Shown: one piece after another, positions 24,700-34,020 of the stretch
How the letters are laid out: the number at the start of each line of letters is the position of its first letter
How positions within the stretch are numbered: position 1 is the first letter of the stretch
From: Candidatus Thioglobus perditus
GTDB lineage: Bacteria > Pseudomonadota > Gammaproteobacteria > PS1 > Pseudothioglobaceae
NCBI GenBank assembly: GCA_002909145.1
Contig: PNQY01000133.1
Location: 1 to 40,564, forward strand
Reading direction: 5' to 3'
Length of the DNA stretch: 40,564 nucleotides
Position numbers and translations under genes: made by a program
The notes under the pieces: model-generated
The model's input: the letters and a program-made list of their open reading frames with translations, nothing else
Told to the model about the DNA's origin: nothing
The model's database searches: none

Positions 24700-25452
24700 A
24701 TGTTTATTAAACGCAATAATAGACGTAAAAAATCTATAACTCAGCACACTATAACAATATTAAAAACACTACTACTCGCATCAATACTAGCGTTTGCAAT
24801 ATGGAGCGCACAAAACACCAATCCTACTGAATTTCTAGAAGTTGATATTAGCTGGAATATTGATAAAAATGAGATTGTCGGAAAAGATGAGTTAGAGGGA
24901 AAGATATCTGCATTAATAAATAGCAAAATACAACTAGATCTACACCAAATAAAGCTGGCTATAGAGTCACATCCATGGGTTGCGCAGGCCCATGTTAAAC
25001 GCTTGTTTTGGAATTCTATTAGTATAGACATAACAACACAAACTGTTGCTATGAAATGGAGAAATAAAGACTGCAAAAAAGACGATGATAGTCATAAATG
25101 TATTGGCTATATATCCACATATGGAGATTTATTCATCCCAGATAAAATGATTAAATCAGATGCAGTTTTGGCTACATCTTCCAATGATCAAGATGTAGCT
25201 AAAAAACTATATCAAAATTATCAAAGCTATAAAAAAATAATCGAGCCAATGATAATTAACTCATACTCTAAAACCAATATTGATAAATTAGACGTTGAGC
25301 CAAATGTAAAAGTAATCCTAGGATATCAGCAACAACAGCAAAGACTAGAAAGGTTTAAAAAAGTATACAACAAGCTAATAAAAGAAAACTCTAGAATAAA
25401 AAATGCTACTTTTGATATGCGCTACAATAAGGGTTTTAGTATCAGCTATTAG
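24700..25452 (+). CDS. ftsQ: Cell division protein FtsQ
   Basis: A bitopic divisome protein that binds FtsB and FtsL in the periplasm. A basic cytoplasmic N-terminus precedes one membrane helix (about 21-38), then the POTRA domain (about 48-120, including HPWVAQAHVKRLFWNSISIDI) and the FtsQ/DivIB domain. 250 residues fits. Normally ftsA and ftsZ follow; here a convergent minus-strand gene overlaps its last 11 bp, so the cluster ends. Confidence 0.9.
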   Translation: MFIKRNNRRKKSITQHTITILKTLLLASILAFAIWSAQNTNPTEFLEVDISWNIDKNEIVGKDELEGKISALINSKIQLDLHQIKLAIESHPWVAQAHVKRLFWNSISIDITTQTVAMKWRNKDCKKDDDSHKCIGYISTYGDLFIPDKMIKSDAVLATSSNDQDVAKKLYQNYQSYKKIIEPMIINSYSKTNIDKLDVEPNVKVILGYQQQQQRLERFKKVYNKLIKENSRIKNATFDMRYNKGFSISY

Positions 25453-26134
25453 CGCCCTGCTTAACAATAAGCTGATAGCATAACGCTAAATTAATTAAAG
25501 TCCAGTAAAACACTATAACTTTCACTACCCACTCTAATGCTATTGGCATTCCAACTGATGATATAAGTGCAGAAAACAACATTCCAACTATCGATGGCAA
25601 TATAACTTGCAAAAAGAATAAATTAACTTGTGTTGGGAATGATAAACCCCAATTGTACTTTGATGGTAAACCAATAGATATATTAATAAAATTAAGAGTT
25701 AACGGTAGAATTAAAAAATACATTATTAACTGTAAAAAAGCTACCCCAGTTATCATTACTGGAATCATTGTTGCCAGACCAACAAAAAGTGTTAAGGCGA
25801 TAAACCTAATAATCTTATTAAAATCCAATACTGGAACAAAGCTAGATACAGAGTCAGCACCCAGAACAACCAGCCTGTATACATTTATTGATAAACTCAA
25901 ATAACCATAAGAAAATAATAATAAATATATCATCATATTTTCAGGCATTTGTATATCAACCACCTTTTCGCCAGCATACACACTTTGAATAATTTCCAAC
26001 ATATCTGGAAATATTGTTAAAAATGGTATAGATATAGCCACTGGAATTACCGACATCTCCAATATCTTTTTAAAATTAGTAAATGCGAAAGCAAAACTAG
26101 CAAGAATTATTTTATTAATTGGTAATATATTCAT
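25442..26134 (-). CDS. Polytopic membrane protein, unknown
   Basis: A 230-residue protein with about six hydrophobic segments (near 27-45, 68-90, 108-128, 129-150, 172-195 and 200-220). I do not recognise a family; the general layout recalls YciC/DUF-type membrane proteins of Gammaproteobacteria, but that is only an impression. Its ATG overlaps the mltD stop by 4 bp, so it is likely translated with the lytic transglycosylase. The 3' end overlaps ftsQ by 11 bp on the other strand. Confidence 0.7.
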   Translation of the reverse strand: MNILPINKIILASFAFAFTNFKKILEMSVIPVAISIPFLTIFPDMLEIIQSVYAGEKVVDIQMPENMMIYLLLFSYGYLSLSINVYRLVVLGADSVSSFVPVLDFNKIIRFIALTLFVGLATMIPVMITGVAFLQLIMYFLILPLTLNFINISIGLPSKYNWGLSFPTQVNLFFLQVILPSIVGMLFSALISSVGMPIALEWVVKVIVFYWTLINLALCYQLIVKQGANS

Positions 26135-27693
26135 TTCATTTTAGAGTTAACAACATTTACAATAATCTTTAACTTTTGCCCTATTTGCAACGGCTTATTG
26201 CCTTTGATATTATTCCAGTTTTTAATATCTTTAACACTAACACCAAACTTACTGGCAATAGTTGATAGATTATCTCCGTTTTTAACCTTGTAAGACACTT
26301 TTCTATCAATATTTATACCAACATTAGTTATATTTGATAAGTTCTTGTTTTTAGCGACATAAGGCTTCCAGATTACTAGCTTTTTACCAACCTTGAGTGG
26401 CTTTGTACGCGAGAGATGATTCCATTTAATAATATTGTCTATGCTAGTATTGTACTTCTTTGCAAGCTTCCACAGACTATCGCCAGGAGATATTTTATAA
26501 ATAACCTTGGTGCCACGCTTTTTAGAGTTCATTCTTTGCTGCTCTCGCTGATCCTCTGATAGCGAATAATGACTACTGTCTTTTTGTGCAACTGGAACAA
26601 TAAGATGCTCTCCAACCTTTATAAGGCTGGTATCTAGATTATTTACACTTTTAATTTGATCAATTGTGGTTTTAAACTTGTGCGCAATATAACTCAAACT
26701 ATCACCCTTGCCAACCTTATAACGCAACCACTTAACTCTAGAGTCTACGCTGCTATTTTTTAAATTATCTTTGAATTTATCAATTTTATCAATTGGCAAT
26801 AAAATTGTATGGGCCCCACCACTTGGAGTTGCCCAGCGCTTAAGTCCAGGATTAAGCGAATAAATCTCATCTAGACTCAAATCAGTCCAATCAGATATTA
26901 ATGCTAAATCAAACTGCGAATCAAGCACAACAGAATCTAATTGTGGCTTGTTTTCTACAAATGTAATACTTTGACCATAAGCCTTGGGATTTTTAATCAA
27001 CTTTGCAACTGCTAACAATCTTGGTACATATCCCCTGGTTTCAGCTGGCAGATCAAGATGCCAAAAATCGGTTTTTTTTCCTGCGCGCTTATTTTTACGG
27101 ACAGCCTTCTGTACACGACCAGGTCCGGAATTATATGCTGCAATTGCTAAAAGCCAGTCACCTTTGAATAACTTGTTAAGATTAGTCAAATACCTAACTG
27201 CCGCCCTAGTGGAGGCCAAAACATCACGCCTACCATCATACCACCAGTTATCCTTCAATCCATATAGTTTTCCAGTTGAGGGGATAAACTGCCACAATCC
27301 AGACGCAGTGCCGTGTGAATATGAGAATGGATAATATGCTGATTCAACAATTGGTAGTAGTGCTATTTCAATTGGTAGTCCGGCCTTCTCAACCTCTTTA
27401 GTTATTAGATATAAGTATGGCTCTGCACGTTTAGTAACTCGAGTTAAATAGTCTGGATTTTTCTTAAACCAATCTATATGCCAAAATAAATTTTTATCAC
27501 TTGGAGCACTTAAACTATGACGATTAGAGATATAGCGCCAAAGATCTTTTTCAACAGCTATTACTTCGGCAGCTTTAACTTTAACTTTAACTTTAACTTT
27601 AACGGGGGTTTTTACTGGAATTACAGTTGCTACCTTTTTAGAATTAAGTGTAGGTTCTGTAGCACTTTCACAAGCACTAAGTGTAAACAGCAA
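26131..27693 (-). CDS. mltD: Membrane-bound lytic murein transglycosylase MltD with three LysM domains
   Basis: A lipoprotein that cleaves murein glycan to 1,6-anhydro ends. The SLT domain has the catalytic Glu in LPIVESAYYPFSYS, then ASGLWQFIPSTG and AIAAYNSGPGRV. Three LysM domains follow near residues 326-370, 400-443 and 468-512. The lipobox is TLSAC. The only canonical start is TTG at 27693, leaving just seven residues before the Cys, too short for a signal peptide. The frame continues upstream to 27744 and encodes a proper basic-hydrophobic signal there, but without ATG, GTG or TTG, so a rare ATT/ATC/ATA start or a base error is likely. A (CTTTAA)5 repeat encodes the KVKV tract after the lipobox. 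Confidence 0.9.
   Translation of the reverse strand: MLFTLSACESATEPTLNSKKVATVIPVKTPVKVKVKVKVKAAEVIAVEKDLWRYISNRHSLSAPSDKNLFWHIDWFKKNPDYLTRVTKRAEPYLYLITKEVEKAGLPIEIALLPIVESAYYPFSYSHGTASGLWQFIPSTGKLYGLKDNWWYDGRRDVLASTRAAVRYLTNLNKLFKGDWLLAIAAYNSGPGRVQKAVRKNKRAGKKTDFWHLDLPAETRGYVPRLLAVAKLIKNPKAYGQSITFVENKPQLDSVVLDSQFDLALISDWTDLSLDEIYSLNPGLKRWATPSGGAHTILLPIDKIDKFKDNLKNSSVDSRVKWLRYKVGKGDSLSYIAHKFKTTIDQIKSVNNLDTSLIKVGEHLIVPVAQKDSSHYSLSEDQREQQRMNSKKRGTKVIYKISPGDSLWKLAKKYNTSIDNIIKWNHLSRTKPLKVGKKLVIWKPYVAKNKNLSNITNVGINIDRKVSYKVKNGDNLSTIASKFGVSVKDIKNWNNIKGNKPLQIGQKLKIIVNVVNSKMK
27573..27602 (-). repeat. Hexanucleotide repeat (CTTTAA)5 in mltD
   Basis: Five perfect copies of a 6-bp unit encode alternating Lys and Val in the linker between the lipobox and the catalytic domain. 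A 6-bp unit changes linker length without shifting frame. Confidence 0.9.
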
Positions 27694-27755
27694 AGTATAT
27701 GAAAATATTCTAAAAAACTTTATGATATCAATCGCCTTAAATATTTAACAAAATT

Positions 27756-28037
27756 CTAAGAAGAATTTTTTTTATCCCATTCACTAGGCGTGTAAGTATG
27801 CATTGCCATAGCGTGAATATGTTCTAACTCTTCTCTGAACAGCTCATTGATAAACCTATGTCTATCTACTAATCTCATGCCGTCAAAATTACTACTTACA
27901 ACTGTAATTCTATAATGTGAATTCTCAGCATATCCAGCATGTCCTGCGTGTTTATCTGATTCATTAACAACCTCAAGATACTCAGGACTAAGCGCTGTTG
28001 TTAGCTGCTCAATTAAATGTTGTCTAACTTCACTCAT
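27756..28037 (-). CDS. BolA-family protein
   Basis: A 93-residue BolA/IbaG-type protein. The class II KH-like fold is shown by VVNESDKHAGHAGYAENSHYRITVVSSNFDGMRLVDRHRFINELFREE, with the conserved His in the RHR segment and the ELxxxIHAMAMHTYTP end. BolA proteins pair with monothiol glutaredoxins in Fe-S handling. It follows the 2Fe-2S reductase gene by 8 bp, which supports an Fe-S link. Confidence 0.92.
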   Translation of the reverse strand: MSEVRQHLIEQLTTALSPEYLEVVNESDKHAGHAGYAENSHYRITVVSSNFDGMRLVDRHRFINELFREELEHIHAMAMHTYTPSEWDKKNSS

Positions 28038-28045
28038 AACTACAC

Positions 28046-29053
28046 TTATTGAGATGAAAATTCAAAACTATCGGCAAAGAAACTATCCTTAAACATGCCT
28101 TTGCTAGCAAACGTATCAGCCACCGCTTTAACCATATCTGGAGGTCCACAAGCATACACTTCATACTCTGTAAGATTGTCAAAATCTTCCAACACACTCT
28201 CATGTACATAACCTTTCCTACCCTGCCAAGAGTCTCCATCTTCTTGAGACAAAACTGGCACGAAGTTAACATTATCGTGCTCTTTATCCCATTTATAGCC
28301 TAGATCAGAGTATAAATCATCCTCGTTTCGAGCACCCCAATATATGTGTATTTGTCTTGTAATGCCTATATCAATTGCATGCTCTACCATGGCTTTAACT
28401 GGACCAAATCCAGTACCACCTGCAACCATAATAATAGGATCATCACTATTCTCCCTTAGATAAAAATCACCTTTAGGACCCTCAATCTTAAGAAGTGAAT
28501 TTTCTTGCAGTTCATTAAATACAAAATTAGTAAATTTTCCATCATTAATTAAGCGCACGTGAATTTCTATCAAGCTTGAATTTGCTGGAGAGTTGGCAAT
28601 AGAAAAAGCCCTGGGTTCAAAATCCGGATGAATAACATCTATATACTGACCAGGCAGATACTGTAGTGATTCATCACCAGGTATTTTTAACAATACTTTA
28701 GCAACATCGTGACTTAAACGCTCAATCTTCTGCACTTTACAAGGCATAGTTTTAACTTCAATATTGGCAGAATCATCAAGCTCGCTAACCACTATAGAAA
28801 CATCACTTTTTGCTTTGCATCTACATAAAAGCACCATGTTATCGTCAACCTCTTCAGGAGTGATGCCTGGTGGAATTCCATCCTCTGTATAGTCAACCTC
28901 ACCATCTATTAAAGTTGCCTTGCATTGTCCACAAAAACCATTTTGACAACCGTAAGGAAAATTAACTCCATTGGCAATAGCCCCATCGAGAATAAACTCA
29001 TCTCCACTTACTTTAAAAGTGTTACCACTAACTTGATTTAGAATTGTAAACAT
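28046..29053 (-). CDS. 2Fe-2S ferredoxin/flavin reductase (AscD/phenol-hydroxylase-reductase type)
   Basis: A soluble electron-transfer protein: N-terminal plant-type 2Fe-2S domain (YGCQNGFCGQC, then LLCRC), FAD domain (RAFSIANSP) and NAD(P)H domain (GGTGFGPVKAM and CGPPDMVKA). Related enzymes are CDP-6-deoxy-glucoseen reductase and NAD(P)H-flavin reductases; the physiological partner is unknown. I start at ATG 29053 (335 residues, MFTILNQVSG), the usual family N-terminus. The ATG at 29095 overlaps a TATAAT on this strand, so it would precede the transcript start. bolA follows by 8 bp. Confidence 0.88.
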   Translation of the reverse strand: MFTILNQVSGNTFKVSGDEFILDGAIANGVNFPYGCQNGFCGQCKATLIDGEVDYTEDGIPPGITPEEVDDNMVLLCRCKAKSDVSIVVSELDDSANIEVKTMPCKVQKIERLSHDVAKVLLKIPGDESLQYLPGQYIDVIHPDFEPRAFSIANSPANSSLIEIHVRLINDGKFTNFVFNELQENSLLKIEGPKGDFYLRENSDDPIIMVAGGTGFGPVKAMVEHAIDIGITRQIHIYWGARNEDDLYSDLGYKWDKEHDNVNFVPVLSQEDGDSWQGRKGYVHESVLEDFDNLTEYEVYACGPPDMVKAVADTFASKGMFKDSFFADSFEFSSQ

Positions 29054-29093
29054 ATATTTTTTTGTATGAGACCTTCGTATAATTAATTCAGAC

Positions 29094-29126
29094 ATTATAA
29101 TCTAGGTTAGATTAATAATATCCTAG
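29094..29126 (-). promoter_or_regulatory. -10 element and inverted repeat in the reductase/miaA divergent gap
   Basis: On the minus strand TATAAT occupies 29099-29094. An inverted repeat CTAGG (29102-29106) and CCTAG (29122-29126) covers the -35 zone for this promoter and the upstream zone of miaA. It could be an operator, but the arms are short. Confidence 0.35.
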
Positions 29127-29142
29127 TAATTAAAAGCCATTT

Positions 29143-30063
29143 ATGACTTTAAATATCAATAAAACCGTCATATTTTTAATGGGCCCTACGGCATCTGGAA
29201 AAACAGATTTAGCCATTGAACTATCAAAACTTTTTAGTGCTAGATTGATTAGCGTTGATTCTGCACTAATTTACAAAGGTATGGATATTGGCACAGCAAA
29301 ACCAGAGCAAGACGTCTTGGATAAATATCCTCATTATTTGGTTAACATTTGTACGCCAGATAAATCATATTCAGCACATGATTTTGCACGTGATGCTGCC
29401 AAACAAATTGATATTGCCTTTGCCAAAGGTCAAATTCCAATACTTGTTGGTGGCACATCGTTCTATTTTAATGCACTAGAATATGGATTATCCAACCTAC
29501 CAGAATCAAACCAACAATCAAGAGATAAATTTAACAAATTGCTAAAAGATAAAGGCTCTATTGAACTGCACAAACAACTTTCAGAAATCGATAAGAAAGC
29601 TGCAGATAGAATCCACCCTAATGATTCACAAAGAGTAACTCGTGCACTTGAAGTGTTTGATATCAGTGGCAAGACTATGAGTGAATTGCAAGGCAACAAA
29701 GACCCGGTTATTAGTTATCCAATTAAAAAAATAGTGCTAATGCCCAATAGAGCAAAGCTACACAATAGAATTGAAAATCGCTTTATCTCAATGATGGAAA
29801 ATGGTTTTATTGACGAGGTTAAAAAGCTTAAACAAGACAAAAACCTAAATGAAGATCTACCATCAATCCGCTGCGTTGGTTATCGACAAGCTTGGCAATA
29901 CCTAAACAATGAAATGAATGAAGAGCAAATGATAGAAAAGGCAATCATTGCCACACGACAACTATGCAAGCGTCAAAGCACCTGGCTGAAGAATGAAACA
30001 GATGCGCTATTTTTAGAAAGCCCAGATGTAGAGAAAGCACTAAAATTTATACACCAAGACTAA
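29143..30063 (+). CDS. miaA: tRNA dimethylallyltransferase MiaA
   Basis: Transfers the isopentenyl group to A37 of tRNAs reading UNN codons, the substrate then used by MiaB. The P-loop MGPTASGKTDLA, DSALIYKGMDIGTAKP and LVGGTSFYFNALEYGL are standard, with the late IRCVGYRQAW and ATRQLCKRQSTWL. 306 residues fits. hfq, its usual neighbour, is absent; convergent murD follows after 2 bp. Confidence 0.96.
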   Translation: MTLNINKTVIFLMGPTASGKTDLAIELSKLFSARLISVDSALIYKGMDIGTAKPEQDVLDKYPHYLVNICTPDKSYSAHDFARDAAKQIDIAFAKGQIPILVGGTSFYFNALEYGLSNLPESNQQSRDKFNKLLKDKGSIELHKQLSEIDKKAADRIHPNDSQRVTRALEVFDISGKTMSELQGNKDPVISYPIKKIVLMPNRAKLHNRIENRFISMMENGFIDEVKKLKQDKNLNEDLPSIRCVGYRQAWQYLNNEMNEEQMIEKAIIATRQLCKRQSTWLKNETDALFLESPDVEKALKFIHQD

Positions 30064-30065
30064 AT

Positions 30066-31367
30066 TTACACTCCAAGCACTAGACGCTTAAATTCATTGC
30101 CACGCTGGGCAAAGTTATCAAACATATCAAAACTTGCGCATGCAGGAGATAATATCACCACACCATTGTTGATCATGCCACTGGCAATCTCAACTGCTTG
30201 CTTAATTGAATCTGCATAAGTTGTTTGGGCTTTGTTAATGCCGCGCTCAAAATCTTTAGCACTCTTACCAATCAATACAACACTAGCCACATCATTATCA
30301 ATTAGTTCGAATAATTCCGAATGATCCTCATCCTTAGCAATGCCTCCAGCTATAAGCACAATATTTTCATGCTTATCAATAAGTGCATTTAAAGCCTTGA
30401 TTGTAGACAAGGCGTTGGTAGCCTTAGAGTCGTTATAATAAGTAATTCCTTGTTGCTGATCGACCCATTCTAAACGATGTTCTAGACCTTTAAAGTTTTT
30501 GATACGCTGGGTCATGTGCTTCATTTCTATACCTATTTGATCACCTAGTGCTAGTGCTGCAAGTATGTTGGATACATTATGCTCACCTATTAGCTGCATC
30601 TCATTCACATCCATTAATACGTCATCACCCTTAAGGAAATAACAACTACCATGACAAGTAACAGTACCAAAATCACCATCCTGTTTTGGCATATTAATAC
30701 CAAAATGTTTTGCAGATTTTTTTGCTGGAACTAGCTTCTCATCACTATTTACCACTAAGTTTTCACAGTATTGATACAGGCTTAATTTTGAATCTACATA
30801 ATGCTCAAAACTATCATAACGATCAAGATGATCAGGGGTGATATTAAGAACAACGCCGGTTAATAAATCTAATTTATTAGTGTAATCCAACTGATAACTA
30901 GAAAGCTCTAACACATAATAATCCATTTTGTCATCTAGACAATTTAGTGCTGGCTTGCCAATATTCCCACCTATAGCTACATTTTTTCCACTAGTTGCAA
31001 TCATCTCACCAAGCAACTGAGTAACTGTAGATTTGCCGTTTGTGCCAGTAATTCCGATTATGGGTGCTTTTGCATATCTTGAGAATAATTCAATATCGCT
31101 AGCAACAGGTATATTTTTTTCTCGAGCCCAAATAACAATACTGTCATCTTGTGCGATACCTGGAGAAATAAACACCTCATTAATACCATCTAACAATTTT
31201 TGACTCCAGTCCCCAAGGATAGGTCTACATTCTGAGAAGTTTTTATTGTATTCGCTCAACAGTGGCGGCTGCATACGACTATCTGCGAGTCTATATTCAA
31301 CCTCTTTAGATTGTAAAAATCTAGCAATTGACAAGCCTGTATCGCCCAGACCTAAAATTAGTTTCAC
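30066..31367 (-). CDS. murD: UDP-N-acetylmuramoylalanine-D-glutamate ligase MurD
   Basis: Adds D-Glu to UDP-MurNAc-L-Ala. GLGDTGLSIARFL binds UDP at the N-terminus, GITGTNGKSTVTQLL is the ATP loop, and HRLEWVDQQQGITYYNDSKATN and LSPACASFDMFDNFAQRG mark the C-terminal domain. 433 residues fits. It is alone, some 5 kb from the murC-ftsQ block and on the other strand, not in the usual dcw position. Confidence 0.96.
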   Translation of the reverse strand: MKLILGLGDTGLSIARFLQSKEVEYRLADSRMQPPLLSEYNKNFSECRPILGDWSQKLLDGINEVFISPGIAQDDSIVIWAREKNIPVASDIELFSRYAKAPIIGITGTNGKSTVTQLLGEMIATSGKNVAIGGNIGKPALNCLDDKMDYYVLELSSYQLDYTNKLDLLTGVVLNITPDHLDRYDSFEHYVDSKLSLYQYCENLVVNSDEKLVPAKKSAKHFGINMPKQDGDFGTVTCHGSCYFLKGDDVLMDVNEMQLIGEHNVSNILAALALGDQIGIEMKHMTQRIKNFKGLEHRLEWVDQQQGITYYNDSKATNALSTIKALNALIDKHENIVLIAGGIAKDEDHSELFELIDNDVASVVLIGKSAKDFERGINKAQTTYADSIKQAVEIASGMINNGVVILSPACASFDMFDNFAQRGNEFKRLVLGV

Positions 31368-31431
31368 TTAAAGCCTTGTGTTTTTAATAGAAATTGGCTA
31401 TATTTTACACTTTTGAACACTGGATAAAATT

Positions 31432-32091
31432 ATGAACACAAACGTTGGAACTTCTACACGCGCAATTGTTATTAACAATGTATTAAGAAATACATATCAA
31501 TTACTATCTGCAACATTACTATTTAGTGGACTTATGGCTTATCTATCTATGTCATTAAATCTTCCACATTTTGGCTTTTTAATAACTCTTGGCGGTTATT
31601 TTGGTTTGCTTTATTTGACTAACAAGTTTAAAAATTCATCTTATGGCATATTGGCGGTATTTGCCTTAACTGGATTTATGGGCTTAACTCTAGGTCCAAT
31701 TATTGGTATGTACACTTCAGTATTTTCTAATGGATCTGAACTTGTAGCTATGGCAATGACTGGAACAGGTGCTATATTTCTTGCTCTTTCTTTTTACGCA
31801 ATAACTTCAGGAAAAGACTTTAGCTTTATGTCTGGGTTCCTAACTGCGGGAATACTAGTTGCATTCTTAGCGGGAATTGCAGCATACTTTTTTGCTATTC
31901 CAGCACTGTCACTAACAGTATCAGCAGCGTTTATACTACTAATGAGTGGTTTAATTTTGTTTGAAACTTCAAATATTATTCATGGTGGTGAAACCAACTA
32001 CATTATGGCAACAGTAACGCTGTTTATTTCAATTTATAATTTATTCTTAAGCCTGCTACAGTTATTAGGTGTTTTTTCTGGCGAAGACTAA
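31432..32091 (+). CDS. Bax inhibitor-1/YccA family membrane protein
   Basis: A 219-residue inner-membrane protein with seven hydrophobic segments, as in the BI-1 family (about 22-42, 47-65, 70-92, 98-120, 126-141, 145-172, 190-212). FLALSFYAI and the C-terminal ETNYIMATVTLFISIYNLFLSLLQLLG are typical; the family Asp pair for proton/calcium sensing is not obvious here. E. coli YccA modulates the FtsH protease. It lies 19 bp before rppH. Confidence 0.88.
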   Translation: MNTNVGTSTRAIVINNVLRNTYQLLSATLLFSGLMAYLSMSLNLPHFGFLITLGGYFGLLYLTNKFKNSSYGILAVFALTGFMGLTLGPIIGMYTSVFSNGSELVAMAMTGTGAIFLALSFYAITSGKDFSFMSGFLTAGILVAFLAGIAAYFFAIPALSLTVSAAFILLMSGLILFETSNIIHGGETNYIMATVTLFISIYNLFLSLLQLLGVFSGED

Positions 32092-32109
32092 CAACTTAAA
32101 CAATATAGC

Positions 32110-32649
32110 ATGATAGATAATGAAGGCTATAGGGCAAATGTTGGTATTGTTATAACTAATGACAAACAACAAGTCCTATTAGCCAAACGTCACCTGCAAG
32201 AATCGTGGCAACTGCCACAAGGTGGAATTGATAGCGGAGAAAGCGACTTAGAAGCTCTATTTCGTGAGCTAGATGAAGAAGTTGGCCTATCATCTGAGCA
32301 CGTTGAAGTCATTGCAAAAACTCCAAAATGGTTACGCTACGATCTACCAGATTATCATGTACGTCGTAAACAAAAACCCATATGTATTGGTCAAAAACAA
32401 ATTTGGTTTTTATTAAAACTCACATCAAGTGAAAAAAATATCAAGTTAGACACACATACAGATATTGAGTTTGATGATTGGGAATGGGTGGATTATTGGC
32501 GACCAATTGAAGATGTTATTGATTTTAAAAAACCAGTTTATGAAGATATGCTAAAGGCCCTTGCTCCTGTAGTATTTAACAATCAACACAAAGTGCCGCC
32601 TAAGTACTCGCGCCCACTAAAATGCTCTGCAATTATATTGGCTAAATAG
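32110..32649 (+). CDS. rppH: RNA pyrophosphohydrolase RppH
   Basis: A Nudix enzyme that removes 5' pyrophosphate from mRNA and starts RNase E decay. The start EGYRANVGIVITN and the Nudix box GGIDSGESDLEALFRELDEEVGL (about 38-60, with REx2EE pattern as RELDEE) match RppH closely, as does KTPKWLRYDLP after it. 179 residues fits. It could also act on 5' ends of the leaderless or short-leader transcripts predicted nearby. Confidence 0.94.
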   Translation: MIDNEGYRANVGIVITNDKQQVLLAKRHLQESWQLPQGGIDSGESDLEALFRELDEEVGLSSEHVEVIAKTPKWLRYDLPDYHVRRKQKPICIGQKQIWFLLKLTSSEKNIKLDTHTDIEFDDWEWVDYWRPIEDVIDFKKPVYEDMLKALAPVVFNNQHKVPPKYSRPLKCSAIILAK

Positions 32650-32683
32650 CCTCTTTGGATTACACTCTTTTAAGAGCAAAAGG

Positions 32684-32689
32684 TATAAT
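32684..32689 (+). promoter_or_regulatory. Probable -10 of the hom-thrC unit
   Basis: A perfect TATAAT with about 36 bases to the hom GTG. The upstream -35 is poor. A weak CTTTT/AAAAG inverted repeat lies just before it. Confidence 0.4.
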
Positions 32690-32725
32690 TAAAAACTTTT
32701 ATTATTTATAGATGAGAGTTAAAAC

Positions 32726-34003
32726 GTGAATATAGGAATTTTAGGCCTTGGAACTGTTGGTGGTGGTGTTGTTAATGTTTTAACCAAAAACCAAGCAGAG
32801 ATAACTCGCAGATCTGGAAAAAATATAACTGTCACTCATGCAGCTGTTAGAGATATTAATCAAGACAGAATTTGCCCTACTGATGATATAAGCCTTACTC
32901 AAGACCCATTTGGAATTGTTAATAACAATGAAATAGATATTGTCTTAGAACTTATGGGTGGCACAGGGTTAGCTAAAGATTTAGTCGAACAAGCTATTAA
33001 AAATGGTAAGCATGTTATTACTGCCAATAAAGCCTTAATTGCTATACATGGTAATGAATTACTAGAGCTTGCAAAAGACAACAATGTGTATCTATTATTT
33101 GAAGCTGCAGTTGCTGGTGGCATTCCAATTTTGAAATCTTTAGAACAGGGTCTTAGCGCCAACCAAGTTGAATTAGTTGCTGGAATTATTAATGGCACTG
33201 GAAACTTTATCCTTACTGAAATGCGTGATAAAGGCAGAGATTTTGACGATGTATTAAAAGAAGCTCAAGCATTAGGATATGCTGAAGCTGACCCTACTTT
33301 TGATGTTGAAGGTATTGATGCAGCACATAAGCTTGCCATACTTGGATCTATTGCATTTGGATGCAAACTACAATTTGACAATGTATCTACAGAAGGAATT
33401 AGTCAAATCAGTGGTGAAGATGTAGCCTTTGCAACTGAGCTTGGTTATTCGATTAAGCACCTGGGTATTGCTAAAAAAATAGATAATAAAGTACAAATGC
33501 GTGTACACCCTACACTTATTCCTAAAGCCCGACTTCTGGCAAATGTGGATGGTGTTATGAATGCAGTACTAGTTAAAGGTAATGCAGTAGGACCTACACT
33601 CTACTATGGCGCTGGCGCTGGGGATGAAGCAACGGCAAGCGCAGTTATTGCTGATTTAATTGATATTATAAAAGATACTGTTAGTCATGATATTTTAGGA
33701 TGGCAGAATTTTGAGGACTATCCTGCTTGTGATACTGATGATATTGAAAGTATTTTCTATTTACGCTTATTAGCTACCGACAAACCAGGAGTTTTAGCTG
33801 ATATTACTGCAATTTTTGCTAGTCATAGTATTAGTGTTGAAGCAGTAGTACAAAAGCAAATAGATAGTAAAAATAATGCACATATTGCAATTATCACCAA
33901 TATGATAAAAACTAGTGAGATGAACGAGGCGGTTGCTGAGATTCAAAAAAATGATTTTATTCAGGAAGATGTTAAAATCATTCATGTAGAGACACTTGAT
34001 TAA
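32726..34003 (+). CDS. hom: Homoserine dehydrogenase
   Basis: Reduces aspartate semialdehyde to homoserine, the branch point to threonine and methionine. It starts with GTG at 32726 after GAGAG. The NAD(P) loop [13 protein letters not shown] is at residues 3-15, then NKALIAIHG, the catalytic [14 protein letters not shown] and [23 protein letters not shown]-terminal ACT domain ([17 protein letters not shown]) suggests threonine feedback. 425 residues is the single-function form without aspartokinase. thrC follows after 17 bp. Confidence 0.97.
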   Translation: MNIGILGLGTVGGGVVNVLTKNQAEITRRSGKNITVTHAAVRDINQDRICPTDDISLTQDPFGIVNNNEIDIVLELMGGTGLAKDLVEQAIKNGKHVITANKALIAIHGNELLELAKDNNVYLLFEAAVAGGIPILKSLEQGLSANQVELVAGIINGTGNFILTEMRDKGRDFDDVLKEAQALGYAEADPTFDVEGIDAAHKLAILGSIAFGCKLQFDNVSTEGISQISGEDVAFATELGYSIKHLGIAKKIDNKVQMRVHPTLIPKARLLANVDGVMNAVLVKGNAVGPTLYYGAGAGDEATASAVIADLIDIIKDTVSHDILGWQNFEDYPACDTDDIESIFYLRLLATDKPGVLADITAIFASHSISVEAVVQKQIDSKNNAHIAIITNMIKTSEMNEAVAEIQKNDFIQEDVKIIHVETLD

Positions 34004-34020
34004 ACAATGGACATAAAAAT

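Noticed and set aside
26984-27334. 116-codon plus-strand frame within mltD
   Set aside because: It lies over the highly conserved SLT catalytic domain of mltD on the other strand and is a shadow.
32665-32682. Terminator after rppH
   Set aside because: CTTTT/AAAAG pairing is short, AT-only apart from its ends, and lacks a T-tract.
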